Of a DNA stretch of 5,663 bases, positions 1 to 5,663 are shown piece by piece. Location of the stretch: contig CALATT010000012.1 in NCBI GenBank assembly GCA_937891905.1, positions 1 to 5,663 of the forward strand, read 5' to 3'. The notes under the pieces were generated by a model. It was not told the origin of the DNA. It searched no databases and saw only the letters and a program-made list of their open reading frames with translations. Positions within the stretch are counted from its first letter, which is position 1. Each line of letters starts with the position of its first letter. This DNA is from an uncultured Bacteroidales bacterium. GTDB lineage: Bacteria > Bacteroidota > Bacteroidia > Bacteroidales > Paludibacteraceae. The position numbers and the translations under genes are program-made.

Positions 1-75
1 ACTCCGCTAAATGGACGGGCTCCTAATGCCTCCGCTCTTAACTCGGACTATCGCTGTGCTAGCAGTCCTCGTTAG
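1..75 (+). other. Unassigned upstream end, possible 3' tail of a gene cut by the window edge
   Basis: One plus-strand frame is open from base 1 to a TAG at 73-75 (24 codons). The other two plus frames are closed by stops within the first 26 bases. The peptide is rich in Ala, Asn, Arg and Ser and matches no family I recognise, so it could be the C-terminus of an upstream gene or non-coding sequence. The segment looks somewhat more GC-rich than the AT-rich stretch after it. I see no tRNA or other known RNA here. Confidence that it is coding is low. Confidence 0.2.
45..68 (+). other. Small hairpin upstream of the S41 protease gene
   Basis: GGACT (45-49) pairs with AGTCC (64-68), and GCT (53-55) pairs with AGC (61-63). 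This leaves a 3-nt bulge (50-52) and a 5-nt loop (56-60). No T-run follows, so it is not a standard intrinsic terminator. It could be a weak terminator for an upstream gene, a leader structure or chance. Confidence 0.25.
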
Positions 76-94
76 TATTAATAATTAATAAGTT

Positions 95-1708
95 ATGAAA
101 AAATATATCTTGCCTACCCTAACTGTGATGGTTTTCGCATTGGGTATTCTTATCGGTTCGGTTCTTCAATCATCTGCCACAGATGGATCTTTGGCCCTTA
201 ATGCAGGACAATGGCCTATGCCTTCATCCAAAGTGGACCAGTTGCTTCAACTCATGGAATCCACTTATGTGGATAGTTTGGATGTAGATAGCATCACCGA
301 CGAGGTGATGAGCGAACTTGTACAGAAATTAGACCCACATTCCTCTTATATTCCCAAAGAAGATTTAGAGATGGTTTCAGCCGAGTTATCGGGTTCCTTC
401 TCTGGCATAGGTGTGCAATTCACTATTCAGCAAGATACCATTCGCATCGTAGCCGTTATTGCTGGCGGACCATGCGAAGGTGTAGGTGTATTGGCTGGTG
501 ATAAGATCATCACCGTGGACGACTCGCTCTTTGTAGGAAAGAAGATCAATAACGAGAAAGTGATGCGCACGCTGCGCGGCGAGAAAGGCACAAAAGTGAA
601 ACTTGGCATCCTACGCCCCGGTACTGCAGAAACACTCTATTATACCGTCACACGAGGCGATATACCCGTCACTTCTGTAGATGCCAAGTTCATCATCGAG
701 AAAGGAAATAAGAAGATCGGTTTTATCCGCGTGAATAAGTTTGGCGAGACCACCTATAAAGAGTTTATCTCTGCTTTAGCCGAACTGCGTGAGAAAGGTG
801 CGAGTGCCTATATTATAGACCTGCGCGAGAACTCTGGCGGATACATGGACCAAGCCATCCGAATGGCCAATGAGTTCTTAAGTCATAATGATTTGATTGT
901 TTATGCAGAAGGGCGCGCTTATCCGCGTTATGAAGCCAAAGCGAATGGTCAAGGACGATTCAAAGAGACGCCTATTACCGTTCTAATTGACGATTTCTCT
1001 GCTTCAGCCAGTGAGATCTTCGCTGGCGCCATGCAAGATAACGACCGTGCCCAAGTGATTGGACGACGCTCATTCGGCAAGGGATTAGTGCAGCAACAAA
1101 TGCCTTTTAATGATGGCAGCGCCGTGCGCCTAACCGTAGCACGCTACTACACGCCAAGTGGCAGATGTATTCAGAAACCCTATTCATTAGGAGAGCAGGA
1201 AGATTATCAGAAAGAACTATTAGACCGTTTTGAGCATGGTGAGTTTTTCTCTGCCGACTCTATCCATTTTGCTGATACCACCAGCTATTACACCAAGAGT
1301 GGACGCATCGTTCGTGGTGGTGGAGGTATCATGCCCGATATATTTGTAGGCAGAGACACTACGCTCAATACGCCCTATTACAACCAATGTGTCAATATGG
1401 CATATACATATCAGTTTGCATACCAATATACGGACGAGCATCGTGATGAATTGAAGCAATACAAAGATTGGCAATCCTTAGAGCGCCACCTTATCCAAGC
1501 CAATATACTTCCCCATTTCATTGCCTATGCCAAGGAGAAGGGTATTGAACCCAATGAAGCACAAATACAAAAGTCGAAGCCATTATTGCTCCGACTCTTG
1601 CATGCCTATATTGTTCGTAATATATTAGGTGACGAAGGATTCTTCCCTCTCTTTGAGCGCGATGATGAAATCACACAAAAAGCAGTAGAGGCGCTTACAA
1701 AGCCTTAA
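95..1708 (+). CDS. S41 family C-terminal processing peptidase (CtpA/Prc type) with PDZ domain
   Basis: This is a 537-residue exported serine protease of the carboxyl-terminal processing family, which cleaves periplasmic proteins near their C-termini. A lysine pair precedes a hydrophobic segment at about residues 5-24, with possible signal peptidase I cleavage after Ala28; no lipobox Cys is seen, so it is secreted to or anchored in the periplasm. A helical region with LDPHSSY (79-85) leads into a PDZ domain of about residues 97-185, whose ligand-binding loop is GSFSGIGV (100-107). The S41 core follows, with DLRENSGG (242-249). The catalytic residues by family spacing are Ser304 in SASASE, Lys329 in FGKG and Gln333. 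A C-terminal helical extension of about 110 residues is usual in Bacteroidetes homologues. The ATG has no clear Shine-Dalgarno, and no promoter is visible in the 94 bases upstream, so it may be read from an upstream gene. The substrate is unknown. Confidence 0.93.
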   Translation: MKKYILPTLTVMVFALGILIGSVLQSSATDGSLALNAGQWPMPSSKVDQLLQLMESTYVDSLDVDSITDEVMSELVQKLDPHSSYIPKEDLEMVSAELSGSFSGIGVQFTIQQDTIRIVAVIAGGPCEGVGVLAGDKIITVDDSLFVGKKINNEKVMRTLRGEKGTKVKLGILRPGTAETLYYTVTRGDIPVTSVDAKFIIEKGNKKIGFIRVNKFGETTYKEFISALAELREKGASAYIIDLRENSGGYMDQAIRMANEFLSHNDLIVYAEGRAYPRYEAKANGQGRFKETPITVLIDDFSASASEIFAGAMQDNDRAQVIGRRSFGKGLVQQQMPFNDGSAVRLTVARYYTPSGRCIQKPYSLGEQEDYQKELLDRFEHGEFFSADSIHFADTTSYYTKSGRIVRGGGGIMPDIFVGRDTTLNTPYYNQCVNMAYTYQFAYQYTDEHRDELKQYKDWQSLERHLIQANILPHFIAYAKEKGIEPNEAQIQKSKPLLLRLLHAYIVRNILGDEGFFPLFERDDEITQKAVEALTKP

Positions 1709-1716
1709 GCGCTGCT
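1677..1716. terminator. Candidate bidirectional terminator hairpin between convergent genes
   Basis: GCGCTTA (1691-1697) and TAAGCGC (1706-1712) form a perfect 7-bp stem with an 8-nt loop. The pepD stop codon lies in the left arm and the S41 protease stop codon in the right arm. For minus-strand transcripts, a further AGCA/TGCT pairing (1681-1684 with 1713-1716, past a 6-nt bulge) is followed by five Ts (complement of 1677-1681), as in an intrinsic terminator. On the plus strand no T-run follows, so termination in that direction is less certain. Confidence 0.42.
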
Positions 1717-3140
1717 AAGATAAACTGATAGAAATTAGCTACCGTAGCGATATTCACATGTTCGTCTGGCGAGTGTGGATATTCGATGGTTGGTCCGAAT
1801 GAGATCATCTCCATTCCCTCGTATTTGCTACCGATGATTCCACACTCTAATCCAGCGTGGATGGTAACGATGCGTGGTTCTGCGCCGAACTCTTGCACAT
1901 ATGTCTGCTTGAGTGTAGCGAGGAGTGTGCTCTTGAAGTTGGGTGCCCAACCTGGATATGCGCCAGAGAACACCACCTCTGCTCCAGCGAGCGAGAAAGC
2001 TGACTGAATGATTGAAGCTAATTCTTCCTTGCGGCTATCTACTGATGAACGGGTGAGGCAGAAGCATACCACTTTTCCTTCTTGTGTAGAAACCATAGCG
2101 AGGTTATTACTTGTCTCTACGATATCCGGCATTTCTGGAATCATACGGTATACGCCGTGTGGACAGAGTGTGAGCGCGTGAATAAGAAAATCTTGCACAT
2201 CTTCTGGCATTTCTTTCGCAGGGCACTCTACTTCAGTAGCGGTGAGAGTAATCATCGGATCTACGCCTTCGTACTCACGCAAGAAGAGGTCCTCAAACTG
2301 CGCTACCATTTCCTGCACCTCTGTCACTGCCTCAGCAGGGATAGTGATGATAGCAGATGCCTCGCGTGGGATGGCATTACGGAGCGAACCGCCATCAATA
2401 GAAGCCAAGCGTGCTTCGTAGTTCGCAACAGCCTCCTTGAGCACACGCACGAGCAGTTTGATAGCATTCGCACGCTGCAAATGGATATCACATCCCGAGT
2501 GACCACCCTTGCATCCCTTGATAGCAATTTGCAAAGCCACATCGTCCTCTTCTGTCTCTACTGGTTCGTATGTAAAGGTAGCCGTTGTATCCACGCCTCC
2601 AGCGCAACCCACATAGAGTTCTCCTTCAGCTTCAGAGTCCAAGTTGAGCAGATATTTACCTTTGAGCCATCCGCCTTGCAGCGCATTTGCGCCATACATA
2701 CCTGTTTCTTCATCAATAGTAAAGAAGGCCTCTAATGGAGGATGTACCACATTCTTATCTGCCAAGATAGCCATTGCAGCTGCCACGCCGATACCATTAT
2801 CAGCACCTAATGTCGTACCATTAGCGGTCACCCATTCGCCATTAGGTTCTATGATTGCCTCGATAGGATCATTCTCAAAGTCAAACACTTTATCAGAGTT
2901 TTTCTGAGGCACCATATCCATATGGGCTTGTAGGATAACGCCTGGACGACTCTCCATGCCTGCACTGGCAGGTTTGCTAATGAGCACATTACCTATCTCG
3001 TCTTGCTCTGTTTGCAAGCCAAGTGATTTACCATAATTAACTAAGAAATCAGCAATTTCTTTGCGCTTTCCGCTTGGTCGCGGAATTTGGGTGAGGAGAT
3101 AGAAGTTCTCCCACACGCTCTTAGGATTTAAATTCTTCAT
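1695..3140 (-). CDS. pepD: Aminoacyl-histidine dipeptidase (Xaa-His dipeptidase, M20C metallopeptidase)
   Basis: This 481-residue cytoplasmic di-zinc peptidase hydrolyses Xaa-His and other dipeptides; the length is close to the roughly 485 residues of the E. coli family member. All the M20 metal and catalytic residues are visible: HMD (His73, Asp75), bridging Asp114 in GADNGIG, the Glu144-Glu145 pair in TIDEETG (catalytic base and ligand), Asp168 in LDSE, and His461 in SPDEHV. The lid domain of about residues 185-390 carries KGGHSG (211-216). No signal peptide is present. The ATG sits 12 bp after the asparaginase stop with no promoter in the gap and only a weak purine stretch, so the two genes are almost certainly co-transcribed and possibly translationally coupled. 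The 3' end overlaps the convergent protease gene by 14 bp. Function in peptide scavenging is inferred from the family and the asparaginase partner. Confidence 0.95.
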   Translation of the reverse strand: MKNLNPKSVWENFYLLTQIPRPSGKRKEIADFLVNYGKSLGLQTEQDEIGNVLISKPASAGMESRPGVILQAHMDMVPQKNSDKVFDFENDPIEAIIEPNGEWVTANGTTLGADNGIGVAAAMAILADKNVVHPPLEAFFTIDEETGMYGANALQGGWLKGKYLLNLDSEAEGELYVGCAGGVDTTATFTYEPVETEEDDVALQIAIKGCKGGHSGCDIHLQRANAIKLLVRVLKEAVANYEARLASIDGGSLRNAIPREASAIITIPAEAVTEVQEMVAQFEDLFLREYEGVDPMITLTATEVECPAKEMPEDVQDFLIHALTLCPHGVYRMIPEMPDIVETSNNLAMVSTQEGKVVCFCLTRSSVDSRKEELASIIQSAFSLAGAEVVFSGAYPGWAPNFKSTLLATLKQTYVQEFGAEPRIVTIHAGLECGIIGSKYEGMEMISFGPTIEYPHSPDEHVNIATVANFYQFILAALKAL

Positions 3141-3152
3141 ATGCTTTTCATT

Positions 3153-4202
3153 TTAGTTTTCGTCCATTGTTACTTCGCCACAGAGATTAGTGAGCAGTAA
3201 TTGCTTCACCATTTCTGGATTATCGGGGTATTCTCCCAGCAGATACATCATCTTGGTGAGTAATGCTTCTGTAGTGATATCATATCCTGACAACACACCT
3301 GCCTTCATCAGATTGAGCGAGACGGCATATAATCCCATTTCTACCGAACCCGTATTACATTGTGTTTTATTGACGATGATGATTCCTCTATCTACCGCTG
3401 CTTTGAGTTCGCGATAGAGCCATTTAGCCGAAGGAGCGTTTCCTGCTCCGAATGTTTCTAATACTACTGCTTTGAGTCCCTTGGTGCGTAAAATAGACCG
3501 CACGATAGGTTGCTGAATGCCCGGGAAGAGTTTAAGTATAGCTACATTCGTATCGCATTTTGTATGCAACTTGAGTGCAGATTGTGGTTCATTATAATGG
3601 ATTAAATGGCGTCTATAGATGATATGCACGCCAGCCTTGGCCAATGACGGATAGTTATAACTATTGAATGCGGAGAAATGCTCTGCATTACGCTTTGTGG
3701 TACGATTAGCGCGGTAGAGGTGCGATTCAAAGAAGACGGTCACCTCTGGCACGATAGCATCTCCGTTCTCATCCTGCGCCGCTGCGATCTCGATGGCAGT
3801 CAGTAAGTTTTCCTTAGCATCCGAACGCAAGACGCCTATTGGCAGTTGCGAACCCGTGAATACTACGGGTTTATTCAATCCCTCCAACATAAAGGATAAT
3901 GCAGATGCGGAGTAGGACATGGTGTCCGTGCCATGCAATACAACGAAGCCGTCATAGAGGTCATAATGATCTCTAATCATGTATGCTATCTGCGCCCAAC
4001 CATTGGGGTCTATATCCGACGAATCGAACTGATTATCAAAGGCCTTAAAATCGACATTCAGTTCACCCGTGAACAACTCTGGTATGTATGCCTTAAAGGT
4101 ATCTACATCGGCCGTCACAAGCGCACCTGAGTGCTTATCACGAACCATCGTGATAGTGCCACCCGTAGAGATTAATAGTACTTTATGTAATGTTTTCCCC
4201 AT
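3153..4202 (-). CDS. ansA: Type I (cytoplasmic) L-asparaginase
   Basis: This 349-residue enzyme hydrolyses L-asparagine to aspartate and ammonia. The N-terminal signature STGGTI (12-17) supplies the nucleophilic Thr13. The second signature HGTDTM (90-95) gives Thr92 and Asp93, and NRTTK gives Lys170, completing the two catalytic triads of the family. The substrate-binding loop DSSDI is at 60-64, and the small C-terminal domain begins at about residue 215 and includes GAGNAP (252-257). There is no signal peptide, which together with the length supports the cytoplasmic type I form rather than the secreted type II form. The chosen start follows an AAGG purine stretch by 6 nt and lies just downstream of a good promoter, giving a leader of roughly 15 nt. 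It is the first gene of an operon with pepD and is divergent from the response regulator. Confidence 0.95.
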   Translation of the reverse strand: MGKTLHKVLLISTGGTITMVRDKHSGALVTADVDTFKAYIPELFTGELNVDFKAFDNQFDSSDIDPNGWAQIAYMIRDHYDLYDGFVVLHGTDTMSYSASALSFMLEGLNKPVVFTGSQLPIGVLRSDAKENLLTAIEIAAAQDENGDAIVPEVTVFFESHLYRANRTTKRNAEHFSAFNSYNYPSLAKAGVHIIYRRHLIHYNEPQSALKLHTKCDTNVAILKLFPGIQQPIVRSILRTKGLKAVVLETFGAGNAPSAKWLYRELKAAVDRGIIIVNKTQCNTGSVEMGLYAVSLNLMKAGVLSGYDITTEALLTKMMYLLGEYPDNPEMVKQLLLTNLCGEVTMDEN

Positions 4203-4208
4203 AGTTTA

Positions 4209-4212
4209 CCTT
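4209..4212 (-). promoter_or_regulatory. Shine-Dalgarno-like site of ansA
   Basis: On the minus strand AAGG lies 6 nt before the ansA ATG. Most starts in this window lack such a site, so it helps to fix this start, although ribosome binding in Bacteroidetes depends little on it. Confidence 0.45.
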
Positions 4213-4222
4213 ATTTTCTGCG

Positions 4223-4254
4223 CAAAATTACAATATTTTTTGCATATATGCAAG
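4223..4254 (-). promoter_or_regulatory. Bacteroidetes-type promoter of ansA-pepD
   Basis: Read on the minus strand, the -7 element is TAATTTTG (4230-4223), an exact match to TAnnTTTG. The -33 element is CTTG (4254-4251), with a 20-bp spacer. The transcript would start at about 4216-4219, leaving a leader of about 15 nt before the ansA ATG. Confidence 0.75.
4240..4253. repeat. Perfect 14-bp palindrome in the ansA promoter spacer
   Basis: TTGCATATATGCAA is identical to its reverse complement. It overlaps the -33 element of the ansA promoter and fills much of its spacer, where a bound dimer would block RNA polymerase. It contains the TTGCAT half-site that also occurs once at the plus-strand promoter (4282-4287). 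Confidence 0.6.
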
Positions 4255-4287
4255 ATTTTAACGAAAATAATCATTTTAATCTTGCAT
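4248..4287. promoter_or_regulatory. Symmetric inverted repeat between divergent promoters, candidate shared operator
   Basis: ATGCAAGATT (4248-4257) and AATCTTGCAT (4278-4287) are exact inverted copies separated by 20 bp, with arm centres 30 bp apart (about three helical turns). Each arm contains the -33 element of one divergent promoter. The axis at 4267.5 is also the axis of the two -7 elements, and lies within 1 bp of the midpoint of the two start codons. It could be a shared operator or only the consequence of similar promoters; the regulator encoded next door is the obvious candidate ligand. Confidence 0.55.
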
Positions 4288-4312
4288 GTTTAGACATTTT
4301 TTCGTAACTTTG
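4281..4312 (+). promoter_or_regulatory. Bacteroidetes-type promoter of the response regulator-rpe operon
   Basis: The -33 element CTTG (4281-4284) and the -7 element TAACTTTG (4305-4312, exact TAnnTTTG) are separated by 20 bp. Transcription would begin at about 4316-4319, only some 12-15 nt before the ATG at 4331. This supports that ATG and excludes the earlier in-frame ATG at 4286, which lies inside the promoter. Confidence 0.8.
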
Positions 4313-4330
4313 CACCAAATTACAACACCG

Positions 4331-5002
4331 ATGAGCCACCGACTGCTTGTTATAGATAGCGATATTAGTTTATCCACCGTGCTGAGTGATTATTTAGACA
4401 GCAAGGGTTATCATGCGCAGCATGTTTCCTCCGCCCAGGAGGCTTTACGGTTATTGTACGAAGCGCATTTTGACTTAGTGCTGATGGAATTGCAGGGATT
4501 GCAGATGAATGGGTTTGAGTTGCTCCGTGATATACGCCGCCGCTACATGTTATTACCCATTATTATCTTGACGAACAGGAATGACCGCGAGAGTCAGATG
4601 CGTGCTTTTCAATTAGGGTGTGATGATTACCAGTTCAAGCCTTTCTCCATGGATATTCTCATTTGCCGTATTGAGGCCATCATGCGCCGTGTGCGATTGA
4701 GAGAAGAGAGCAAGCAGCGTGTGTTTCACCTTGGAGAACATGTTTTTGATGCCACTCATCAGACTTTTGACGGGCAACACCTCTCATCCAAAGAGAGCGA
4801 TTTGCTGCTCTTGCTATGCCGTTACATGGGTGATATAGTGGACAAGCACCATATACTGACTGCTATTTGGAAAGAGGATAATGCCTTCACCGCACGCTCT
4901 TTGGGAGTGTATATCAATCACTTAAGACATTTTCTCACACCCGCTGGATATACTATTATCGCTGCACGGGGAAAGGGATATAAACTAATTTGCAACCATT
5001 AA
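4331..5002 (+). CDS. OmpR/PhoB-family response regulator with atypical receiver (Asp to Glu at phosphorylation site)
   Basis: This 223-residue two-domain DNA-binding regulator has a receiver at about residues 3-120 and a winged-helix output domain at about 128-221. In the receiver, the site that normally carries the phospho-accepting Asp is Glu53 (LVLMELQGLQMNG). The acidic pocket keeps Asp9 but has Ser10 in place of the second acid, while switch Thr81 and Lys103 (FKPF) remain. The output domain has the usual LSSKESDLLLLL helix (151-162), a recognition helix near 187-202 and the wing motif ARGKGYKL (212-219). The ATG at 4331 is chosen because it gives a normal receiver N-terminus and follows the promoter; an in-frame ATG at 4286 would add 15 residues but overlaps the -33 element. 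No kinase gene is adjacent. It is probably an orphan or phosphorylation-independent regulator. Targets are unknown; control of its own divergent region is plausible. It resembles Bacteroidales RprY-like regulators in general architecture, but I cannot confirm orthology. Confidence 0.93.
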   Translation: MSHRLLVIDSDISLSTVLSDYLDSKGYHAQHVSSAQEALRLLYEAHFDLVLMELQGLQMNGFELLRDIRRRYMLLPIIILTNRNDRESQMRAFQLGCDDYQFKPFSMDILICRIEAIMRRVRLREESKQRVFHLGEHVFDATHQTFDGQHLSSKESDLLLLLCRYMGDIVDKHHILTAIWKEDNAFTARSLGVYINHLRHFLTPAGYTIIAARGKGYKLICNH

Positions 5003-5013
5003 TTCATACGGAC

Positions 5014-5658
5014 ATGAAATATATTGCTCCTTCTATTTTATCTGCTGATTTTGGTCACTTGGCCAATGATATACATATGATTAACGAATCGGATGCCGAT
5101 TGGTTGCATATCGATGTGATGGACGGAGTGTTTGTGCCCAATATATCGTTTGGTTTTCCGCTCATGAAAGCATTCAAGCAGCACAGCACCAAGCCATTAG
5201 ATGTGCATCTCATGATTGTTCATCCCGAGAAATATGTGGAGCGATTTTGTGATGCTGGCGCTTATTCCGTAGGTTTTCATTTAGAGGCGGTAGAGGACCC
5301 ACTCCCTATCTTGGACCTTATCAAAGCCAAAGGGGTACGCACATGCCTAACTATTAACCCAGACATACCAGCCGAGCGATTAGTACCCTACTTAGACAAA
5401 GTGGACATGGTGCTTATCATGTCAGTCTTCGCGGGTTTTGGCGGTCAGAAATTCATTCCTGAGAGTTTGGATAAGATTCGTTTTATCAAATCAGAGATTA
5501 CTAAGCGTGGCTTGAGCACACTCATCGAGGTAGATGGAGGTGTGAGTGCCGACAATGCCGCCACTCTCTTTGCGGCAGGAGCCGATGTATTGGTAGCGGG
5601 CAGCGCTGTTTTTGGTGCAGATAGTCCTACGGAAGCCATCCGTGCCATGAAAGCATAG
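5014..5658 (+). CDS. rpe: Ribulose-phosphate 3-epimerase
   Basis: This 214-residue TIM-barrel enzyme interconverts ribulose 5-phosphate and xylulose 5-phosphate in the non-oxidative pentose phosphate pathway in the cytoplasm. Family signatures are APSILSADF (5-13), HIDVMDG (32-38, metal ligand His32 and catalytic Asp34), DVHLM (63-67, His65) and VDGG (173-176, catalytic Asp174). The phosphate-binding end has AGSAVF (195-200). The length is typical of the family. The ATG at 5014 gives the expected MKYIAPS start; an in-frame TTG at 4990 would add eight residues and overlap the upstream gene. It follows the regulator stop by 11 bp with no visible promoter, so the two are probably co-transcribed. 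One oddity is SVFAGFGGQ (137-145), where the family usually has SVNPGFGGQ or SVEPGFGGQ. The stop is 5 bp from the window end. Confidence 0.96.
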   Translation: MKYIAPSILSADFGHLANDIHMINESDADWLHIDVMDGVFVPNISFGFPLMKAFKQHSTKPLDVHLMIVHPEKYVERFCDAGAYSVGFHLEAVEDPLPILDLIKAKGVRTCLTINPDIPAERLVPYLDKVDMVLIMSVFAGFGGQKFIPESLDKIRFIKSEITKRGLSTLIEVDGGVSADNAATLFAAGADVLVAGSAVFGADSPTEAIRAMKA

Positions 5659-5663
5659 ACCTA

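Noticed and set aside
1220..1474. An 84-codon minus-strand frame within the S41 protease gene
   Set aside because: It is antisense to a confident coding region, with no recognisable motif or promoter.
2082..2735. A 217-codon open frame on the plus strand opposite pepD
   Set aside because: It lies entirely antisense to an unmistakable metallopeptidase, its composition is rich in Cys, His and Ser as expected of a shadow frame, and it shows no domain or promoter.
3933..4293. Short plus-strand frames opposite the start of ansA
   Set aside because: They are antisense to the conserved N-terminal asparaginase domain, and one of them runs through both promoters.
4286..4330. N-terminal extension of the response regulator from an in-frame ATG at 4286
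   Set aside because: The ATG overlaps the -33 promoter region, the extra 15 residues match no receiver N-terminus, and the ATG at 4331 gives the normal domain start.
4990..5013. Alternative TTG start of rpe overlapping the regulator gene
   Set aside because: The eight extra residues are not typical of the family; the ATG at 5014 gives the canonical MKYIAPSILSADF start.
1..5663. Mobile element, CRISPR array, toxin-antitoxin or defence system
   Set aside because: No transposase, integrase, terminal repeats, spaced direct repeats or small paired genes were seen; all five genes are housekeeping or regulatory in type with similar composition.

Overview
The window looks like chromosomal DNA from a member of the Bacteroidetes, most likely the Bacteroidales. 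The reasons are promoters of the Bacteroidetes type (TAnnTTTG at -7, TTG-type at -33), few or no Shine-Dalgarno sequences, moderate GC, and a gene set typical of that group: an S41 protease, a PepD dipeptidase, a cytoplasmic asparaginase, an OmpR-type regulator and ribulose-phosphate epimerase. Genus cannot be fixed from the sequence alone. All five genes are intact, tightly packed and similar in base composition. I see no mobile elements, tRNA or rRNA genes, or CRISPR repeats.

Layout: (1) Positions 1-94 hold the unexplained end of an upstream region with a small hairpin. (2) Positions 95-1708, plus strand, encode an exported PDZ/S41 C-terminal processing peptidase. (3) It converges on a minus-strand pair, pepD (1695-3140) and type I asparaginase ansA (3153-4202). 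The two convergent genes overlap by 14 bp, and their stop codons lie in opposite arms of one hairpin. (4) Positions 4203-4330 form a divergent promoter region of striking symmetry. (5) From it run an OmpR/PhoB-type regulator (4331-5002) and, 11 bp later, rpe (5014-5658).

Functionally, ansA and pepD form a peptide and amino-acid catabolism operon: PepD releases amino acids from short peptides and asparaginase converts asparagine to aspartate and ammonia. The divergent operon couples a transcription factor with a pentose-phosphate enzyme. The regulator has Glu in place of the phospho-accepting Asp of its receiver and has also lost one acidic-pocket residue, so it probably does not respond to phosphorylation in the usual way. 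No histidine kinase is present beside it. A 10-bp inverted repeat spaced 20 bp apart carries the -33 element of both divergent promoters, which makes it a natural candidate operator for this regulator; that link is inference.

I found no convincing undescribed multi-gene system. The most interesting items are the atypical receiver and the symmetric shared promoter/operator region.
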